A stretch of DNA of 64,000 bases from an uncultured Flavobacterium sp. (GTDB lineage Bacteria > Bacteroidota > Bacteroidia > Flavobacteriales > Flavobacteriaceae), in contig NZ_OY730251.1 in NCBI RefSeq assembly GCF_963422545.1, forward strand, positions 124,001 through 188,000. The letters are read 5' to 3'. A program made the translations under genes and the position numbers. Below are positions 61,141 through 64,000 of this stretch, in pieces; the first letter of the stretch is position 1, and the number at the start of each line of letters is the position of its first letter. Below the pieces are notes generated by a model, which did no database searches, was not told where the DNA came from, and saw only the letters and a list, made by a program, of their open reading frames with translations.

Positions 61141-63276
61141 TTACTCTTTTTTCTCCTCACGTGGAGGTCTTTGTAAAAGTGCTTTTCTTGACACTTTTTC
61201 TTTTTTAGTTTTAGGATCAACTCCTAGGTATTTCACTTCAAATACGTCACCCATGTTTACAACATCAGTAACATTTTCAGTACGTTCCCAAGCTAATTCA
61301 GATACGTGTAATAAAACTTCGTTTCCTGGTGCAGCAGTATATTCTACGACAGCTCCAAAATCTAACATTTTAATAACTTTTACCTCATAAGCTTCTCCCA
61401 TTTGTGGTTTGAAAGTGATTGACTTAATTTTTGCCAATACTGCTTCAATTCCAGCAGGATCTGTACCTAAGATTTCGATAACACCTTGTTCATCAACTTC
61501 GTTGATTACAATAGTTGTTCCTGTAGCTTTTTGTAATTCTTGAATTACTTTTCCTCCAGGTCCAATTAATGCGCCAATAAAGTTTCCAGGAATAGTTCTG
61601 GTAATGATTTTTGGTGCATGAGCTTTTACATCAGCTCTTGGTGCAGCGATAGTTTCAGTTAATTTTCCTAAGATGTGCATACGTCCTTCACGTGCTTGCC
61701 CTAAAGCTTGCTCCATAATGTCGTAACGTAAACCATCAATTTTAATGTCCATTTGACAAGCTGTAATACCATCAGCAGTTCCGGTTACTTTAAAGTCCAT
61801 ATCTCCTAAGTGATCTTCATCACCTAAAATATCTGACAATACAGCAAATTTCTCACCATCAGTAATTAATCCCATAGCGATTCCAGAAACTGGTTTCACC
61901 ATTTGAACTCCAGCATCCATCAAAGCCATTGTTCCAGCACAAACTGTTGCCATAGAAGAAGAACCGTTAGATTCTAATACTTCAGAAACAATACGAATTG
62001 TGTAAGGACAATCAGCAGGAATCATGTTTTTTAAAGCTCTTTGAGCTAAGTTACCGTGACCAACTTCTCTTCTTGAAGTTCCTCTTAGAGGTTTTGCTTC
62101 ACCAGTAGAGAAAGGAGGGAAGTTATAGTGTAAATAGAATTTCTCTTCACCTTGTTCAGATGGAGAATCAATTTGGTTAGCTTCTCTTGAAGTTCCTAAA
62201 GTTACAGTTGCCAATGCTTGAGTTTCTCCACGTGTAAATAAAGATGAACCGTGAACTCTTGGTAAATAATCAGTTTCACACCAAATTGGTCTGATGTCTG
62301 TTGTTTTTCTACCATCTAAACGAACTCCTAATTCTAATACTACATTACGAACAGCTTCTTTGTTTGTTTTGTAGAAATATTTAGAAACTAAATCTCCGTC
62401 AGCAGCTAATTCTTCTTCTGTAAATAAAGCTTTTACTTCTTCTTTTACTTCAGCAAATGCAGCTCCTCTTTCGTGTTTAGCTGAACCAACTTTTGCAATA
62501 GCATAAATTTTATCGTATGCAGCAGCTTTTACTTTTTTATAGATTTCTTCGTTTTCTTTCTCACCTTCGTAAGTACGAATTTCTTTTTTACCAAAAGCAG
62601 CTTGTAAACGCAATTGTGCGTGAATTTGAACTTTAATAGCTTCGTGAGCAAATTTAATTGCTTCAACCATTTCAGCTTCTGAAATTTCTTTCATCTCACC
62701 TTCAACCATGGCAACTGAGTCTAAAGAAGCTCCAATCATCATGTCGATATCAGATTTTTCTAAGTCTACTCTGCTTGGATTGATAACAAATTTTCCGTCG
62801 ATACGTGCAACACGTACTTCAGAAATTAAGTTATAAAAAGGAATGTCTGAAACTGCTAATGCTGCAGATGCAGCTAAACCAGCTAAAGCGTCTGGCATAA
62901 CTTCTTCGTCATGAGACATTAATTGAATCATAACTTGCGTTTCAGCATGGTAATCATCTGGGAAAAGCGGACGTAAAACACGGTCTACTAATCTCATTGT
63001 TAATACTTCGCTATCACTTGGACGAGCTTCTCTTTTAAAGAAACCTCCTGGGAAACGACCTGCTGCTGCAAATTTTTCGCGATAATCTACCGTTAATGGT
63101 AAAAAATCAACACCTGGGTTTGACGTACGCGCTGAAACTGCTGTCGCAAGAATCATTGTGTCGCCCATTCTTACTACTACAGAGCCATCAGCTTGTTTAG
63201 CTAAACGTCCTGTCTCGATTGTGATGCTTCTGCCATCACCTAAATCGATCTTTTCTACAAATAATTGTGGAATCAT
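61141..63276 (-). CDS. pnp: polyribonucleotide nucleotidyltransferase (PNPase)
   Basis: 3'-5' phosphorolytic exoribonuclease of 711 aa. Two RNase PH domains (about 10-220 and 310-545) flank the helical PNPase domain. They include FLPLTVDYREKFAAAGRFPG, RPLFPDDYHAETQVM, HYNFPPFSTGEAKPLRGTSR and VCAGTMALMDAGVQMVKPVSGIAMG (in part). A KH domain follows (IPGNFIGALIGPGGKVIQEL, about 563-582) and an S1 domain (about 625-690) with a short basic tail. It lies downstream of rpsO, the classic order, with a terminator and a large leader hairpin between them. Confidence 0.97.
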   Translation of the reverse strand: MIPQLFVEKIDLGDGRSITIETGRLAKQADGSVVVRMGDTMILATAVSARTSNPGVDFLPLTVDYREKFAAAGRFPGGFFKREARPSDSEVLTMRLVDRVLRPLFPDDYHAETQVMIQLMSHDEEVMPDALAGLAASAALAVSDIPFYNLISEVRVARIDGKFVINPSRVDLEKSDIDMMIGASLDSVAMVEGEMKEISEAEMVEAIKFAHEAIKVQIHAQLRLQAAFGKKEIRTYEGEKENEEIYKKVKAAAYDKIYAIAKVGSAKHERGAAFAEVKEEVKALFTEEELAADGDLVSKYFYKTNKEAVRNVVLELGVRLDGRKTTDIRPIWCETDYLPRVHGSSLFTRGETQALATVTLGTSREANQIDSPSEQGEEKFYLHYNFPPFSTGEAKPLRGTSRREVGHGNLAQRALKNMIPADCPYTIRIVSEVLESNGSSSMATVCAGTMALMDAGVQMVKPVSGIAMGLITDGEKFAVLSDILGDEDHLGDMDFKVTGTADGITACQMDIKIDGLRYDIMEQALGQAREGRMHILGKLTETIAAPRADVKAHAPKIITRTIPGNFIGALIGPGGKVIQELQKATGTTIVINEVDEQGVIEILGTDPAGIEAVLAKIKSITFKPQMGEAYEVKVIKMLDFGAVVEYTAAPGNEVLLHVSELAWERTENVTDVVNMGDVFEVKYLGVDPKTKKEKVSRKALLQRPPREEKKE

Positions 63277-63300
63277 AATTTTTCCTTATTGGTTATACAA

Positions 63301-63355
63301 TGGGTTTTAGTTGTGTTGTAGTTGTTGTGTGTGTAGTTGTTGTTTCTAAAACCCA
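63301..63355 (-). promoter_or_regulatory. pnp leader hairpin
   Basis: TGGGTTTTAG (63301-63310) and CTAAAACCCA (63346-63355) form a perfect 10-bp stem closing a 35-base loop that is almost only A and C on the RNA strand. The stem ends 24 bases before the pnp ATG. In E. coli a leader stem is the site of RNase III-dependent autoregulation of pnp; a similar role here is inference. Confidence 0.5.
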
Positions 63356-63404
63356 ATGAAAAACCAAACTTTTTTTCTTATAAAATGCTTGTAATGTAAA
63401 AACA

Positions 63405-63430
63405 AAAAGAGGCACTCTCGCACCTCTTTT
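63405..63430 (-). terminator. intrinsic terminator between rpsO and pnp
   Basis: AAAAGAGG (63405-63412) pairs with CCTCTTTT (63423-63430), extended by two wobble pairs and a C-G pair around a GAGA tetraloop on the RNA strand, followed by T-rich sequence. Confidence 0.8.
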
Positions 63431-63439
63431 CTATATTGA

Positions 63440-63706
63440 TTATTTTCTGATATTCAATACTTTGATAATCTCACGATATCTGTTGATCTCTTTCTTTTTC
63501 AAGTAATCTAACAAAGCTCTTCTTTTACCTACTAATAGTACAAGTGAACGCTCAGTGTTGTAATCGTGACGATTTTTTTTCAAGTGTTCAGTTAAGTGTG
63601 AAATTCTGTAAGTGAACAATGCAATTTGACCTTCTGCACTTCCAGTATTTGTTGCGCTACCGTGTTGTGCGAAAATCTCTTCCTTTTTTTCTTTAGTTAA
63701 ATACAT
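63440..63706 (-). CDS. rpsO: 30S ribosomal protein S15
   Basis: 88-aa primary 16S rRNA-binding protein of the small subunit platform. Typical four-helix S15 sequence: GSAEGQIALFTYRISHLTEH, LKKNRHDYNTERSLVLLVGKRRALLDYLKK and a basic end. Length is standard. Transcribed ahead of pnp. Confidence 0.97.
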   Translation of the reverse strand: MYLTKEKKEEIFAQHGSATNTGSAEGQIALFTYRISHLTEHLKKNRHDYNTERSLVLLVGKRRALLDYLKKKEINRYREIIKVLNIRK

Positions 63707-63761
63707 TCCAATATTATTTAATGATTTTTATGTATGTCATACAACTTTTGTAAGACGGGTG

Positions 63762-63793
63762 CAAAATTAGGTTAAAAAAACAAAAAAATCAAA
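63762..63793 (-). promoter_or_regulatory. promoter of rpsO
   Basis: On the minus strand TTTG (63790-63793), 20-base spacer, TAATTTTG (63762-63769), an exact consensus match, about 55 bp before the rpsO start. Confidence 0.75.
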
Positions 63794-63880
63794 CAAAACT
63801 AAAAGAATCTGAAAAAAAGAACCTAAAACTGCGATTCTTCTTTTTTGAGTGTTTTTAAATCAACTAAAAAAAATATTCTT

Positions 63881-64000
63881 TTATAAGTTAACAGTTATAG
63901 GTATAGAATAAAGTACACGAACATTAACGCCTCTTTGCTGACCAGGAATCCAATTCTCATAACTGGTAATTACTCTTATTGCTTCTTCATCAAGGCCGTA
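63881..64000 (-). CDS. C-terminal end of a TonB-family protein (5' part beyond window)
   Basis: Only the last 39 codons are in the window. They read GLDEEAIRVITSYENWIPGQ and RGVNVRVLYSIPITVNL before the stop, which is the closing strand-helix-strand of the TonB C-terminal domain (usual form: DEEALRVV..MPKWKPGKQ..PVNVR..LPI.F). It is either an energy transducer for TonB-dependent receptors or a TonB-domain periplasmic protein. Confidence 0.8.
   Translation of the reverse strand, partial: YGLDEEAIRVITSYENWIPGQQRGVNVRVLYSIPITVNL

Overview
The window looks like chromosomal DNA of a Flavobacterium-type member of the Bacteroidota. The evidence is AT-rich sequence, SusC/SusD-type and other TonB-dependent receptors, a type IX secretion (T9SS) C-terminal signal on an amylase, a short primary sigma factor (287 aa), almost no Shine-Dalgarno sequences, and several promoters that fit TTG-N18..20-TAnnTTTG. 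The species is inferred, not shown.

Bases 1-17.8 kb are a starch/maltose utilisation locus. On the minus strand an importer gene leads into pgmB, a GH65 maltose phosphorylase, a GH97 alpha-glucosidase (SusB type) and a GH13 enzyme cut by the window edge. A LacI-type regulator is transcribed separately. Divergently on the plus strand lie susC, susD, a susE-like lipoprotein gene and a T9SS-exported GH13 amylase. Starch would be cut outside the cell, taken up by SusCD, trimmed in the periplasm, and the maltose imported and phosphorolysed to glucose and glucose-1-phosphate.

Bases 17.9-48.7 kb are mostly core genes: an MHS-family transporter, tRNA-Phe, coaX, lptC, a CorC/CNNM protein, ppiD, two mevalonate-pathway genes, a dipeptidyl-peptidase/POT peptide module, three thioredoxin-fold genes (two without CxxC), comEC, an NlpC/P60 lipoprotein, lpxB, surE, prc, a nuclease, a secreted glutaminase, rpe and rpoD. 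A 69-bp duplicate that includes the 3' end of comEC lies between two thioredoxin-like paralogues. Several palindromic or interspersed repeats occupy the gaps.

Bases 48.9-60.9 kb, all minus strand, are the most unusual part. A LytTR response regulator and a TPR-containing histidine kinase flank three tandem, previously uncalled genes for 47-49 aa peptides. Each peptide has a double-glycine leader and a 15-residue tail of the form [TG]-D-P-T-[LI]-S-R-G-T-[KR]-T-S. Upstream, a 143-aa protein ends in the same motif. Further upstream are a TonB-dependent receptor with an STN domain, two DUF4249 lipoproteins, an MG2-like protein and an unknown secreted protein. I propose a peptide-signalling or peptide-export system; this is inference.

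The window closes with pnp, rpsO and the 3' end of a TonB-like gene.
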